DNA of 64,000 nt from Bradyrhizobium diazoefficiens (lineage in GTDB: Bacteria > Pseudomonadota > Alphaproteobacteria > Rhizobiales > Xanthobacteraceae). The position numbers were made by a program, and so were the translations under genes. The stretch is taken from positions 1,612,001 to 1,676,000 of the forward strand of contig NZ_CP067041.1 in NCBI RefSeq assembly GCF_016599855.1, in the 5' to 3' direction. Shown piece by piece: positions 48,408 to 58,260 of this stretch (positions are counted from its first letter, which is position 1; every line of letters starts with the position of its first letter). The notes under the pieces were generated by a model, which searched no databases, was not told the DNA's origin, and worked only from the letters and a program-made list of their open reading frames with translations.

Positions 48408-48840
48408 GATAGAGGGGAATAGCTTGTGCTTCACTCCCGACAGATTCGCCCCCTGAGTTTTCTTTGCAGTGACCTGTCTGCGCGAGCGTTACGAAGTCTG
48501 AAATAGAATGAGGCTCGCTCTGTCATCGCGAATGAAGTCATGCGATCATCACTCGTCTGCGAAAACCGAGACCGATTGGCTAATTGCCGCGCTGACTACT
48601 GCATCGGGTGATTTCAAACGTTGAACTGCATACCGAATAGGGCATGCGCCGTCCACCTGTGACGGGTGAGCCAATGCTGGAAACACAGATCGAACTGATC
48701 GTTGTGTTTTCGCTTCCCATAGGTGCCTCAGCACATCAGTGAACGAAGCAATTCGTGTAGTTTTGCCCTGCTCGAACAAGAGCAACAGAGGCCGGCGTGC
48801 TTCACGCATTGTATCGGACCGCGTTACAAAGGATTTCATC
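48408..48840. other. Intergenic, no gene seen
   Basis: No frame with protein character. Confidence 0.5.
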
Positions 48841-49143
48841 GTGACCAAGATGACCAAGAACCAGCTCATCGACGCAATTGCTCAAGGAACGCAGGTTTCC
48901 AAAGGTGATGTAAAGGCCGTCATCGAGCAGTTGGCGATCGTCGGCTACAAGGAGTTGAACGAGGCTGGCGAGTTCGTCATCCCCGGCTTCGCCAAGCTGT
49001 CGGTCGTCAACAAGCCTGCGACTGAAGCCCGCAGCGGAGTTAATCCTTTCACCAAGGAGCCGATGGAATTCGCAGCCAAGCCAGCCAGCAAGTCGGTCAA
49101 AGCGTCACCGCTCAAGGTTGCTAAAGACGCAGTCGCGACATGA
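48841..49143 (+). CDS. HU-family DNA-binding protein
   Basis: 100 residues from a GTG after AAGGA. MTKMTKNQLIDAIAQGTQVSKGDVKAVIEQL and FVIPGFAKLSVV plus ARSGVNPFTKEPMEF are HU/IHF marks. The C-terminal tail is basic and Lys/Ala rich, as in the histone-like variants of Bradyrhizobium. It would bend or compact DNA. Confidence 0.88.
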   Translation: MTKMTKNQLIDAIAQGTQVSKGDVKAVIEQLAIVGYKELNEAGEFVIPGFAKLSVVNKPATEARSGVNPFTKEPMEFAAKPASKSVKASPLKVAKDAVAT

Positions 49144-50089
49144 TGAGCTCCTCTGCCGTGGATCGCGCCAACTGGCGCTGGTGCGAGGATGGATAGCGCA
49201 CCGAGGTTGCCGCTGCCGACCTAGGGATGCCCTATGAACCTCATCGGCCAACAGCTGGCTATCCGCTCCTGACACGTCTGGCAGCGCGCCGCCAGTTTGG
49301 AGGCCCGGTCCGGGGCGACGGTCACGATCAGACCTTCCGGACCGTTGGCGAGGACGAAGGGAACGTGGCCGGCGATCTCGCTCGTTTTGCCGCCAGTCAA
49401 GGAACTGGGAGAGATGGCTGTCGGCGCCAACGTCAAAGTCGTCGCGATCGGTAATGCCAAGGTAAAAGGGAGCCCTGATCGACGCCTCGCGTGAATTGGT
49501 GCGATCCGAATGTTGCTTTCACCGAGCCGGGTAAGACGCCCATTTATTCCGCAATATGACGACCGTGGCGATTGCGCATCCGGCCATAGAACGGCGCCGA
49601 CAATGAAACCACGCCGCAAACGGTAACAGCCTTGGTGTGGCGGATAACGCCTCCTAGCTATCGTGATGCTGTGCTACCTGATGACATGTCGACGATGATG
49701 GTTGTCATGATGGTGCCGTCGGCGGTTGGGTCAGCAGCTGCATCATCAATTGGGGTAATCGGAGGCAACCGGCAGCCGCCTGAATCCGGCGAACTCATGC
49801 CGACGTTGATGATCGGCGCCCATCGGCCCGCGGTTCCTGACGTCCGGGCCAACGGCCTGTCATCGGCGGCAATGCCGTGGGAGGACTCGGAACTGCGCGG
49901 AACGAGATGGCGGCCCCGTTAAAACCCAGTGTCACCCTGGACGTGGTCTACACCCACTCGCCGTGTTGTATGCGGTTTGGCTCCTCGGACTATGACCGGT
50001 ATCCTTGAAGGGGTGTTGCAGCTTGCGATCCCAAGGCGTAGCTTGGGATCCAGCTTATTCTATTTATATTTTGGTTCATCGACATTCAG
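49144..50089. other. No convincing gene
   Basis: Shadow frames only; a minus-strand stretch near 49300-49400 (GGKTSEIAGHVPFVLANGPEG) looks protein-like but has no start or context. Confidence 0.4.
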
Positions 50090-50281
50090 GTGGTCATACT
50101 TGCTCTGATGCGCATGGTTGTTGACGATATCTGCGAGTATGTGTCCCTGTGCGACAGCGACGGCCAGACCAATGTCGCTTCAAAAATCCTGAGAGCAGCC
50201 ACTCAGGGAGAGACGTCGTCCGACTGTGTACCGCAGGTTCGCCGCGACGCGCTCTCGAAGCCGTCGATGATGTGGCGATAG
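50090..50281 (+). CDS. Small protein, first gene of a duplicated module
   Basis: 63 residues from GTG 50090. MRMVVDDICEYVSLCD and VASKILRAATQGETSSD match the decayed gene at 45454. I believe it is a common Bradyrhizobium small protein of unknown role. The second gene starts 15 bases later. Confidence 0.5.
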   Translation: MVILALMRMVVDDICEYVSLCDSDGQTNVASKILRAATQGETSSDCVPQVRRDALSKPSMMWR

Positions 50282-50296
50282 TCACAAGAGGGCGGG

Positions 50297-50689
50297 GTGA
50301 ACTTCCAGGTCACAGTTCTTAAGATCCTGGTGAGCTATCCGGACGGGTTTGCCCTGATGGCGGATTTGAAGCGCGACATGGCGATCCTGGCGACCAGCGG
50401 TAGCGATTGGGCCGAACGCACCCGACGACTGGGTTCGCTCGTGCCCGACCTTGACATCTTCTCGCAAGCCCTGATTGAACGTATGAACGGCGGGTGGCGC
50501 ATAACGCAAAAGGGACGCGCCGTCTTGGAATTCATGGAAGCGCGCCCCAGCCGTCCGGAGCCCGCAAAAGATCCGCCCGAATACTCCAGCCCCGCGGCCC
50601 CGCTGCCGGTGCTCGCGCGCTCAGGTCGACGCGGGCGGCGGCAGCGCCGCCGCTCCGACCACGTGCGAAGAAGCGCAAACGCGTCCTGA
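50297..50689 (+). CDS. Winged-helix-like protein, second gene of the module
   Basis: 130 residues from GTG. VTVLKILVSYPDGFALMADLKRDMAILATSG and IERMNGGWRITQKGRAVLEFMEARP suggest a winged-helix fold. The C-terminus is proline-rich then very basic. The function is unknown, perhaps DNA binding. Confidence 0.55.
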   Translation: MNFQVTVLKILVSYPDGFALMADLKRDMAILATSGSDWAERTRRLGSLVPDLDIFSQALIERMNGGWRITQKGRAVLEFMEARPSRPEPAKDPPEYSSPAAPLPVLARSGRRGRRQRRRSDHVRRSANAS

Positions 50690-51327
50690 CCCGCTCGCAC
50701 GCACGGCACATTCGGCCGGACCGCAGCTTCAGAGGATCAAGGCAGGGCAGCGCCGATGCCCACTCTACTCGCTTGGTCCCCCTCGCTTTGAGGGCGTGCT
50801 GTAGAGACTTCGTCGGGCAACGCTATCGTTGAAGCGCGGCCCCGAAAATGCGCCCAGAAAAACGCAGCTGGTCTTCTCCGATGACACAACCGGGACAATC
50901 CACAAATGCTGGGAGACAAATGGCTCTCGTGTTTGCGCCAGATCAATTCAACCTGCCCGAGAAACGATACAGTTCTGCACATGCCAAAACCGCTCGCCGA
51001 CCGAGCTGTTGCGGCTGCGTGGCTTGGGAGGTCCGGACACCTCCCTGCCACGCTCCTCGCGAAAGGGTGGGAGAAATGCAAGGTCGAGTCAGAAGCCAAA
51101 ACAGCCGTCCTCAAATCTTTCTTGATGATGAGACGGGCGCGCGCACGATCGCAGCAGCGCAAGGGGCCTCAACTGACGGATGGATTGAGGCATGGCTTGC
51201 CCGTTTCCTGCAGGTCCTCAGAGAACTCGGAAAACGAGGCTCCCCCTAATGCAGACCGGTCCGAACTCCGGGAGAGACGGAAGCACCTTGTAGCAAAATC
51301 CGTGCTGTTTGGACCAAACCTTCGGCT
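50690..51327. other. No convincing gene
   Basis: Overlapping + strand frames without a recognisable product. Confidence 0.4.
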
Positions 51328-51504
51328 CTAGGGCACATTGACCGGTGGCATGGATGCGGTTGGACGCGGCACGAAACTACTCTTATGCTGGCCGCGCGCC
51401 GCCAGCATAATCACAAAGGCCACAAAAAGAATCACTAGGCCACGCATCCAAAAAAGGCTCCAATATTTGTAGCCGATATATGAACTCGCAGACGGGGGTG
51501 CCAT
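51328..51504 (-). CDS. Small membrane protein
   Basis: 58 residues from an ATG after AGGAGG. One hydrophobic segment (GLVILFVAFVIMLAA) flanked by polar ends. Unknown function. Confidence 0.6.
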   Translation of the reverse strand: MAPPSASSYIGYKYWSLFWMRGLVILFVAFVIMLAARGQHKSSFVPRPTASMPPVNVP

Positions 51505-51554
51505 AGCGGCCCTCCTGTGCGCGTAGTTCGTCGCTATCGACACGACCGTACCGG

Positions 51555-51773
51555 CTACGAGGCTGACGTCATCGGCCTGAGGCTCTCGGTGAACACCATT
51601 GGAAAACTCGTCGCTCGCAAGCTTTCGAGCGCGGACTCTTCCTCCGACAGACGTCTGCAGACGTACTGCCGGTCTTGTTCGGTGAGCTTGGTTTTCAGCA
51701 GCCTTCGGTGGCGCTCGATGGCGTTCCGATGTGTCCGCATGCGAGCCAAATTGTCTTCTATCATGGCCGTCAT
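51555..51773 (-). CDS. Small helical protein
   Basis: 72 residues. ARMRTHRNAIERHRRLLKTKLTEQDRQYVCRRLSEEESALESL is strongly helical and resembles a short protein frequent in rhizobia. The start may also be the ATG at 51764. Confidence 0.5.
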   Translation of the reverse strand: MTAMIEDNLARMRTHRNAIERHRRLLKTKLTEQDRQYVCRRLSEEESALESLRATSFPMVFTESLRPMTSAS

Positions 51774-52115
51774 CCTTCCAATGCTCGTTGATCATGCTTT
51801 TCGCGTCCTGATCGGCCTGAACTTGGGATCGATTCAAGAAGGTCGGCCGGCTCCAGCGAAAGCAACCGAGAGCGCTTGGTTTCGCGCTCGACAACTGGTT
51901 GACACTCAAGTCCGTGCTCAGCCGGTTCACATGCGTTCCGGTCTCATGCCGCCTGATCCACTCGCGTTCGACCGCGAATGTCCGGCCCGTTCGGAAACCG
52001 CTGCCGGTGCCGCTGGCATCGCATAGGAAGGGACCATTGATTGGGCTCGATGCCGCCAGCGATCTCTTGCGTGCCGCGGCTTCCGGATCAGCGAACGGGT
52101 GGCCTGCACCGAATT

Positions 52116-52334
52116 TCATCCAGCCTCGCCCGGACCCGAAAAGATCGACGCCGGCGGCGTGGTACGCGGAATCGGCAGCGGACGCTCCATTGGCCGTGGC
52201 GACCGTGCAAAATTTCCGCCCTTCACGTCGTAGCTGCCGGCGAGCTTCAGCAACCGCTGCCTAGTGAACGGATCGGCCCGCTCAGCGAGACCACGTGCCT
52301 GCTGCGCCAGTTCTCTGTAGAATTCCTGCCCCAT
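52116..52334 (-). CDS. Small conserved Bradyrhizobium-type protein
   Basis: 72 residues. YRELAQQARGLAERADPFTRQRLLKLAGSYDVK is a familiar pattern of short Bradyrhizobium proteins with no known role; the C-terminal part is proline-rich. Confidence 0.5.
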   Translation of the reverse strand: MGQEFYRELAQQARGLAERADPFTRQRLLKLAGSYDVKGGNFARSPRPMERPLPIPRTTPPASIFSGPGEAG

Positions 52335-52397
52335 GACGCACTCTCACTGGCCGCTCCGGATGCATGCGTGGCATCAAGCCATCGCTCCGGAAGATTG

Positions 52398-52748
52398 CTA
52401 GTCCAAGTTACTCATGCCAGCTCTCTCAAGCTCGAGATATTGCTTTGTCTTCGCCGCAAGGCCGCTAAATATCCCGCAGTCACGATGGAAAAATGCGTTC
52501 TTCGGCTGCAACCGCAGGAATAGGACGCTGCATCCGAAAGCTTTTTGTGTCAGCCCATTGAAGCAGCCCGGCGGAGCAAGAGCTGCTTTCGTCGACACAA
52601 GGGCATTTGTATTTGAACCGACGGCAGCCGATAAGGTCTCAATCAGTTCAGACGTTATCGTATTTCGTGGATTGAGACTTGGGCGAGCGGGAGCCCGAAC
52701 TAGATCTGCCAAAGGTTCGAGGCGGTTGCGTTCTTGCAAAAAATCCAT
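52398..52748 (-). CDS. Possible accessory hypothetical protein
   Basis: 116 codons from the ATG at 52748, less GC-rich than its neighbours. Contains LFLRLQPKNAFFHRDCGIF and a helical end KTKQYLELERAG. No family recognised; it could be a transferred gene or chance. Confidence 0.3.
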   Translation of the reverse strand: MDFLQERNRLEPLADLVRAPARPSLNPRNTITSELIETLSAAVGSNTNALVSTKAALAPPGCFNGLTQKAFGCSVLFLRLQPKNAFFHRDCGIFSGLAAKTKQYLELERAGMSNLD

Positions 52749-52913
52749 GCGTCCCGGAGTGAGCACCGATTGGCCTGAACGCTTAAGGCGCTCTTTGAAG
52801 CGCAGCTGTCACGGACCGGCAATTGGTGTGCCGGAAAAAGGGAGGAACTCCGCCGGACCATCAGCCCAGATGCGTGCGTGCGGCTGCGGCTTCGCTGGAT
52901 CCTATCGGAAAAT

Positions 52914-54170
52914 TCAAAGGTGTCCGGGACCTGCATTGGCGGTGACCAATGCCGGGACACCATCCGGCTGGACAGGACGATGAACAGCCGCCTTCGGAAC
53001 AGCGCCAAAAGATCTAATGACGCTTTCATCCAGCCGGAATCCATTGATGCGCGGGGGGGGCCTCGCGATGTTGCCCGCACACATGCGTCCAAGCATGGCT
53101 CGGCAGAGGTCTTGCATTTCCCGATTTATGCCTCCCAGCGCGCCAAAGACATGCCCAGTCTCGGCCCTGATCGGGGTTTCAATGTTGTCGAAGTAGTTGC
53201 CCTCAATCAGGCCTTCAACGGATGGTCCGGCATCCAGGGCGTGAAAGAAACCATTGTGCTGCAGCAGCTCGGTGTTGTGGAAGTAGTTGTTCACCAGGTG
53301 AATGACCGACCGTAGACCGTCAATGTGCGGAGCCCGTCCAGAGACCTCATGGAAGTAGTTGTTGGCAAGCGTGATCGACTGAGGACTGCCAAGGAAAAGC
53401 AGGTTCCAGTAATGCGCTCCGTTGCAATAAGAGGAGTAGTTATCCCTACCATCAAAATCGTTCCACGAGACCGTGATATTCGTCGTCGCCCCAAGGCCGC
53501 CGGCAATCATCTGGCGCCCGATGTTATGAAAGCGGTTATGATCGATCCAGACCCGGTTCGCTCGCGAAATCGCAATCGCATCGCCCGCGAAGACAATGCC
53601 GGGATTAATGTCACTGACGGTCAGGTTGCGGACAATGACGTTGCTCACACCATTTAGTCGCAGTCCCTTGCCCCTAATTGCAGCGTTTGATCCGACTCCA
53701 ATCACGGTCTTGTTTGATCCGACCTCCAAGGGATGCTTGCCCGCTTTATCGAAGCTGACGTCCAGTTTGAGCTTGCCGTCGCAGTGCGTATCGAGCCCAT
53801 CCAAGAGGAGAAGCGATTCACCCTTGTAGGGCGTCTGACAGGTGTTGCTGTATTGGCAACCCGGACCCTTACCGCGCCCTTCCGTTCCTGTGAAATCTAT
53901 GGTCCCAACGATCTGGACAACGCGCGGAGTATCGTCATTGCAGATTCCAGAGCTATACGAACGACACAATTGATAAGTCAGATCCTTGAGTGAGCTGACC
54001 TGAACCACTTCGCCTCCCAGGCCGCCCGTCGTTCCGGCACCAAAGCCCTGTGCGCTGTCCCATCGCGGATTGCTCGCTGCGATAGCACAGGAGATCCCAG
54101 CAATGCCGGCGAATCCAGCGAGCATTCCCAATGACTGTTTCAGCTGGCATACCGCTTGCCTCGTAGACAT
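52914..54170 (-). CDS. Secreted pectate lyase (polysaccharide lyase family 1)
   Basis: 418 residues. N-terminal signal-like segment (LKQSLGMLAGFAGIAGISCAIA), then the parallel beta-helix of PL1: GAGTTGGLGGEVVQVSSLKDL, NVIVRNLTVSDI, VWIDHNRFHN, and SGRAPHIDGLR with the catalytic Arg region. It would cut homogalacturonan in plant cell walls, useful in infection threads or root entry. It stands alone; no tts box or nod box was seen upstream, so its regulation is open. Confidence 0.88.
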   Translation of the reverse strand: MSTRQAVCQLKQSLGMLAGFAGIAGISCAIAASNPRWDSAQGFGAGTTGGLGGEVVQVSSLKDLTYQLCRSYSSGICNDDTPRVVQIVGTIDFTGTEGRGKGPGCQYSNTCQTPYKGESLLLLDGLDTHCDGKLKLDVSFDKAGKHPLEVGSNKTVIGVGSNAAIRGKGLRLNGVSNVIVRNLTVSDINPGIVFAGDAIAISRANRVWIDHNRFHNIGRQMIAGGLGATTNITVSWNDFDGRDNYSSYCNGAHYWNLLFLGSPQSITLANNYFHEVSGRAPHIDGLRSVIHLVNNYFHNTELLQHNGFFHALDAGPSVEGLIEGNYFDNIETPIRAETGHVFGALGGINREMQDLCRAMLGRMCAGNIARPPPRINGFRLDESVIRSFGAVPKAAVHRPVQPDGVPALVTANAGPGHL

Positions 54171-54565
54171 CGACTCTCCATCGGCGAATGAAAAAAACGC
54201 TGAAACCAGCCATCCTCTGATTCAACGGCCAGCCACGCTGATCTAATCTTTGTGGCATTGTTTGCATCCCGGCTCGACGGTGCCGATCCTGTGAGCCGTC
54301 CAAAATGCATGAGCCTAGCATGCCACAGGAGGAATCTGGAAGGTAGCGCACACTTTACGTGGTTTGGCGTGGATGGCCGACTGCCATCAAAATTCAAGTC
54401 TGCCAATGATCGAGCGGCTCGCCCGAGGCCCGCAGAGATGTCCGGTCAATTCGACCGCTGCCAAACTTCACGCCGAACTTCAACATCACTTCAATGAGCC
54501 GGTTGTGATCTGCACACGAGAGAGAGGGGCCGAGTCATCGCCCTCGTATCTTGTCGTACCAGTGC

Positions 54566-54581
54566 TGTTGGATTGAAGACA
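54566..54581 (+). promoter_or_regulatory. NifA upstream activator sequence of the cold-shock gene
   Basis: TGTTGGATTGAAGACA is a perfect TGT-N10-ACA, about 110 bases upstream of the -24/-12 promoter. Confidence 0.72.
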
Positions 54582-54676
54582 TTCGCTGGGTGGCATTCAA
54601 GAACGACAGACAAAGAAGCCCGCGAATTCGCGCCAAACACACGGCCTTCTACACCCATCTACAGCGCGTTTGGGAG

Positions 54677-54692
54677 TGGCACGCGAGTTGCT
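54677..54692 (+). promoter_or_regulatory. Sigma-54 promoter of the cold-shock gene
   Basis: TGGCACGCGAGTTGCT is a full match to the consensus with the right spacing, 66 bases before the GTG start. Confidence 0.82.
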
Positions 54693-54757
54693 GAGACGAG
54701 CAACGCGACTGCTAGATCGCAGCGCGTCGTTCGGTGTCGTTCTAGGGAGCAAAGACA

Positions 54758-54964
54758 GTGGCGATTGGAATCGTGAGATGGTTCAACCCGACTAAAGGCT
54801 ACGGCTACATCGCGCCGGACGACGGCGGCCCTGACGTGTTCGTTCATATCTCTGCGGTGCAGAAGGCTGGCCTGGTCCTACTCCCGGAAAGAGGCAAGAT
54901 CAGCTACGAACCAAAGATCGGCCGCTCGGGGAAAATATCAGCCGATAACCTGCGCCTTATCTAG
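54758..54964 (+). CDS. Cold-shock-domain protein (CspA-like)
   Basis: 68 residues, one cold-shock domain: VRWFNPTKGYGYIAPD holds RNP1 and DVFVHISAV holds RNP2. These proteins bind single-stranded RNA and keep it unfolded. The GTG start follows AGGGAGC. The upstream NifA site and -24/-12 promoter mean expression during nitrogen fixation rather than cold, an inference. Confidence 0.9.
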   Translation: MAIGIVRWFNPTKGYGYIAPDDGGPDVFVHISAVQKAGLVLLPERGKISYEPKIGRSGKISADNLRLI

Positions 54965-55363
54965 CATTTCGGCCTGAGCAAACGGGGGCTGAGGTCAGGG
55001 GCCATATCACCGTGCGCCTTGTACACTTTTCCAATGTAAGTCCCTGGCGACGCTATCCGGCCAGAACATTCAGCATTGCTTTCGAACTGAAGGGCCCAGC
55101 CGGCCTCAACACAGATTGCCAATCGGGAAGCTTCGCCAGCAGATATCGCTCGACGGTTTTGCTCTTTGTCCGGCCGCGCCTGAGACGCAGGGAAAGCCGG
55201 CTCAGCACATCGGCTCGGCGATGGCCGTGTCGCGGGATTGCCCGCAGCAGGTGTACCAGCGTGGGCGCCGGGAATTACCAAGAATAGTGGCTGCCGGCAT
55301 ATCAACAGTACGGCGTCACGATATCGATGGCCGGGGCAAGCCCAGCCATCGATGTGCGCCTGA
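54965..55363. other. No convincing gene
   Basis: Shadow frames only between the cold-shock gene and the peptidase pair. Confidence 0.5.
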
Positions 55364-56734
55364 TCAGTCTGACTTCGGCGCCGGAACGGCGGCAGGCAGC
55401 GCCACGGGTTGCGGTGCGCGGCCGACAGCGACGGTGAGGAGGCCCTGGCCCCACAATCGCTTCGCGGCCGCCCTGGCGTCGTCCAGCGTCACCGCATCGA
55501 CAATGCCGTTGCGCTTGTCGATATAGTCGATCGGCAGCTGATCATGCTGATATTGCAGCAGCGCATGGGCCAGCTTGGACGAAGTATCGAGCGCCAGCAT
55601 CTGCGAGCCCTTGAGGTAGGACTTGGCATCTTCGAGCTCCTTTTGCGTCGGTCCCTCCTCGGCGATACGGCGTACCTCCTTCTCGACGGCGTCGATGGTG
55701 TCGCCGGCGCGGTCGGCGCGCGTGCCGGTATTGCCGATGAAGACCGCCGAATGCTCCATCCAGTGCAGTGATTCGAACACCGAATAAGCGAGCCCGCGCT
55801 TCTCGCGGACCTCATGATAGAGCCGCGAGGACATTCCGCCGCCGAGGATGTGACTGACAACATAGGCCGCCATGAAGTGCGGATCGTCGCGCTTGAAACT
55901 GGGACCGCCGAAGGTGATCACAGTCTGAGGCACGTCGAGCGGCACGAAGGCGCGCTGCGGTGGCTTTGCGGCCTCGATCTCCGAGACCGGTGCCAGATTG
56001 GCGTTGGCTGGCAAGGCGCCGAAGGTGTCGTCGAGCAGCTTGCCGAGGGTTTCCGGATCGACGTCGCCGACCACCGCGATCTTCAGCGTATCCCTGGCGA
56101 GGATGCGGCCGACATAATCCTTCATGTCGGCGACGGTAATGGTCGGCACGCTGTTCAGTGTGCCATTGGTCTGCCGGCCATAGGGATGATCGCCGAAGGC
56201 GACCTCCAGGAATTTGCGGATTGCCAGCGAGGTCGGGTTGGTGGTCTCGCGGCGCACCCCAGAGATGACCTGGGAGCGGATGCGCTCGACATCGGCCGTG
56301 TCGAAATGCGGCGAGGTCAGTGCGGACCGGAGCAGCTCGAAGGCCTCGTCCTTGTTGTCGCGCAGCATGCGCAGGCTACCCTGGAACCTGTCGTGGGTGG
56401 CACGGAAGCGCAGCTCGATGGCGCGGCGAGCAAGACGTTCATGGAACGTCTTGGAGTCGAAATCGCCGGAGCCTTCGTCGAGGAGATCGCCGACGAGATT
56501 GGCGACGCCCGGCTTGTCCTTGGGATCCTGGGACGAGCCGCCGGCGAATGAATATTCCATCGCGATCAGCGGCACGGTCGCGTCCTGCACGAACCAGGCC
56601 TCAATGCCGCCGGGCGAGACCAGGCGCTGGATCTTTACGGCGGCCTTGGAGGGCGAAACCGGAGCCAGAGCGAGCACTGCGCCGGCGGCCAACGACAGGA
56701 CGATGCGTCGGGCGTGAAGGATGGGATGGATCAC
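55364..56734 (-). CDS. M16 peptidase-like protein without zinc site
   Basis: 456 residues with a signal peptide (LSLAAGAVLALAPVSPSKA). It has the M16 fold (LGGGMSSRLYHEVREKRGLAYSVFESL) but lacks HxxEH, so it is the non-catalytic partner of the upstream gene. It overlaps that gene by four bases (ATGA). Inactive and active M16 subunits form heterodimers in the periplasm. Confidence 0.85.
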   Translation of the reverse strand: MIHPILHARRIVLSLAAGAVLALAPVSPSKAAVKIQRLVSPGGIEAWFVQDATVPLIAMEYSFAGGSSQDPKDKPGVANLVGDLLDEGSGDFDSKTFHERLARRAIELRFRATHDRFQGSLRMLRDNKDEAFELLRSALTSPHFDTADVERIRSQVISGVRRETTNPTSLAIRKFLEVAFGDHPYGRQTNGTLNSVPTITVADMKDYVGRILARDTLKIAVVGDVDPETLGKLLDDTFGALPANANLAPVSEIEAAKPPQRAFVPLDVPQTVITFGGPSFKRDDPHFMAAYVVSHILGGGMSSRLYHEVREKRGLAYSVFESLHWMEHSAVFIGNTGTRADRAGDTIDAVEKEVRRIAEEGPTQKELEDAKSYLKGSQMLALDTSSKLAHALLQYQHDQLPIDYIDKRNGIVDAVTLDDARAAAKRLWGQGLLTVAVGRAPQPVALPAAVPAPKSD

Positions 56735-58146
56735 GTACGTTTCTCCTCGCGCTTGGTGGAAGTCTTGGCGTCAGTCTTGGCGGCAGTGGTGTCCTTGATC
56801 AGGTAGCCCGTGGCCGAGCGCTTCTTATCGAGCCATTTTTGTGCAGCCGCACGGACCTGTTCGTCGGTCACGCCGCGAATTCGGTCTGGCCAGCTTCGGA
56901 TGCCCTCGATCGACAGACCCGTGGTCAGTGCGCCGCCATACCAGCGCGCTAGCGCCGCCTGGTTGTCCTGGGCGTAGATCGCTCCTGCAATGAGCTGCGT
57001 CTTGACGCGCTCGAGGTCCTCGGCAGGGATCGGGTTCTGCACGATGCCGGCGATGACGCCGTCGATCACCCCCTCGATCTCGGCAAAGCCGACGCCGGTT
57101 TTCGGCGAGGCCGAGACCGCGAACTGGGTCGCATCGAGCGAGAGGCTCGAATAGCTGGCGTTGGCGGAGACGGCGAGCGGCTTGTCGACCACAAGCGCGC
57201 GGTAGAGATAGGAATTGCTGCCGCTGCCCAAGAGCTGCGCGAGCACGTCTAGCGCCGCGCTCTCCCCGGGAGCGACCGTGCTCGCCGAGGGCACCAGGTA
57301 GAAGCGGCACAGGACGGGCTGCTCGACGCGCGGGTCGGACAGCGTGACCGTGCGCGGGGCTGCCGGTTCCGGCTCTTGCGGGCGGACGCGCTGGGCGGGG
57401 ATCGCGGGCTGGGCCGGAATGGGACCGAAATTGCGTTCGACCAGCGAGCGGACTTCGGGGAGTTCGACGTCGCCGGCGATCACGACGATCGCATTGTTCG
57501 GCGAATAAAAGCGGCGATAGAAGGCGAGCGCGTCCTCGCGGCCGAGCTTCTCAATCTCCTGATGCCAGCCGATCACGGGCCGGCCATAGGGATGATTGAG
57601 ATAGAGCGCCGTCATGATCTGTTCGACCAGGCGCTCGTTGGGACTGTTGGCGACGCGCATGTTGTACTCTTCGAGCACGACGTCGCGTTCGGCCAGCACA
57701 TTTTCGTCCTTGAGGACGAGGCCGTTCATACGGTCCGCCTCGAACTCCATCACCGTCGGCAGTTGCTCACGCGGGACGCGCTGAAAGTAGCTGGTGTAAT
57801 CAAGTGAGGTGAAAGCGTTTTCGTTGCCGCCGACGCGAAACACCGTCTTGGAAAATTCGCCGATCGGGTGCTTTTCCGTGCCCTTGAACATCAGATGCTC
57901 GAGAAAGTGGGCAAGCCCGGATTTGCCGGGCGTCTCGTCGGCCGAGCCGACCTTGTACCAGATCATCTCCGTGACCACGGGCGTGCGATGATCCGGGATC
58001 ACCACGACCTGAAGCCCGTTGCTGAGCGTGAAGCTGGCGGGCGGCGCCGACGTGAGCGTCGTCTGGGCAAAGGCGCTGCCGCTAGAAAGAGTGCAACTCG
58101 TGAGCAGTGCAGCAAGAAGGCAAGCCGCCGACGGGTACGAGGACAT
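56731..58146 (-). CDS. M16 zinc metallopeptidase, catalytic subunit
   Basis: 471 residues from the start at 58146, which begins a signal peptide (SAACLLAALLTSCTLSSGSAFA). Zinc-binding HFLEH (80-84) is intact. It degrades peptides in the periplasm with its partner. Longer starts at 58164 and 58260 exist; ribosome sites do not decide. The even, high-GC codon use of this pair looks more like core-genome DNA than the surrounding island. Confidence 0.88.
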   Translation of the reverse strand: MSSYPSAACLLAALLTSCTLSSGSAFAQTTLTSAPPASFTLSNGLQVVVIPDHRTPVVTEMIWYKVGSADETPGKSGLAHFLEHLMFKGTEKHPIGEFSKTVFRVGGNENAFTSLDYTSYFQRVPREQLPTVMEFEADRMNGLVLKDENVLAERDVVLEEYNMRVANSPNERLVEQIMTALYLNHPYGRPVIGWHQEIEKLGREDALAFYRRFYSPNNAIVVIAGDVELPEVRSLVERNFGPIPAQPAIPAQRVRPQEPEPAAPRTVTLSDPRVEQPVLCRFYLVPSASTVAPGESAALDVLAQLLGSGSNSYLYRALVVDKPLAVSANASYSSLSLDATQFAVSASPKTGVGFAEIEGVIDGVIAGIVQNPIPAEDLERVKTQLIAGAIYAQDNQAALARWYGGALTTGLSIEGIRSWPDRIRGVTDEQVRAAAQKWLDKKRSATGYLIKDTTAAKTDAKTSTKREEKRT

Positions 58147-58260
58147 TGAGATTCGTGTAAACATCCGAGCCCAAAGATCCCAGGAGAAAGCACGATAGAG
58201 CGCGCGGCATTTGGCTCCAATGTTGCCATTGACATAGTTCGTCAGTTGCTGGATCGGCAT

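Noticed and set aside
51831..51838. Further candidate NolA element (GATTCAAG)
   Set aside because: Only the -35-like part matches; the ACGT-N-RCGT core is missing.
55814..56551. 245-codon + strand frame inside the M16 peptidase gene
   Set aside because: Antisense shadow of a well-supported peptidase.
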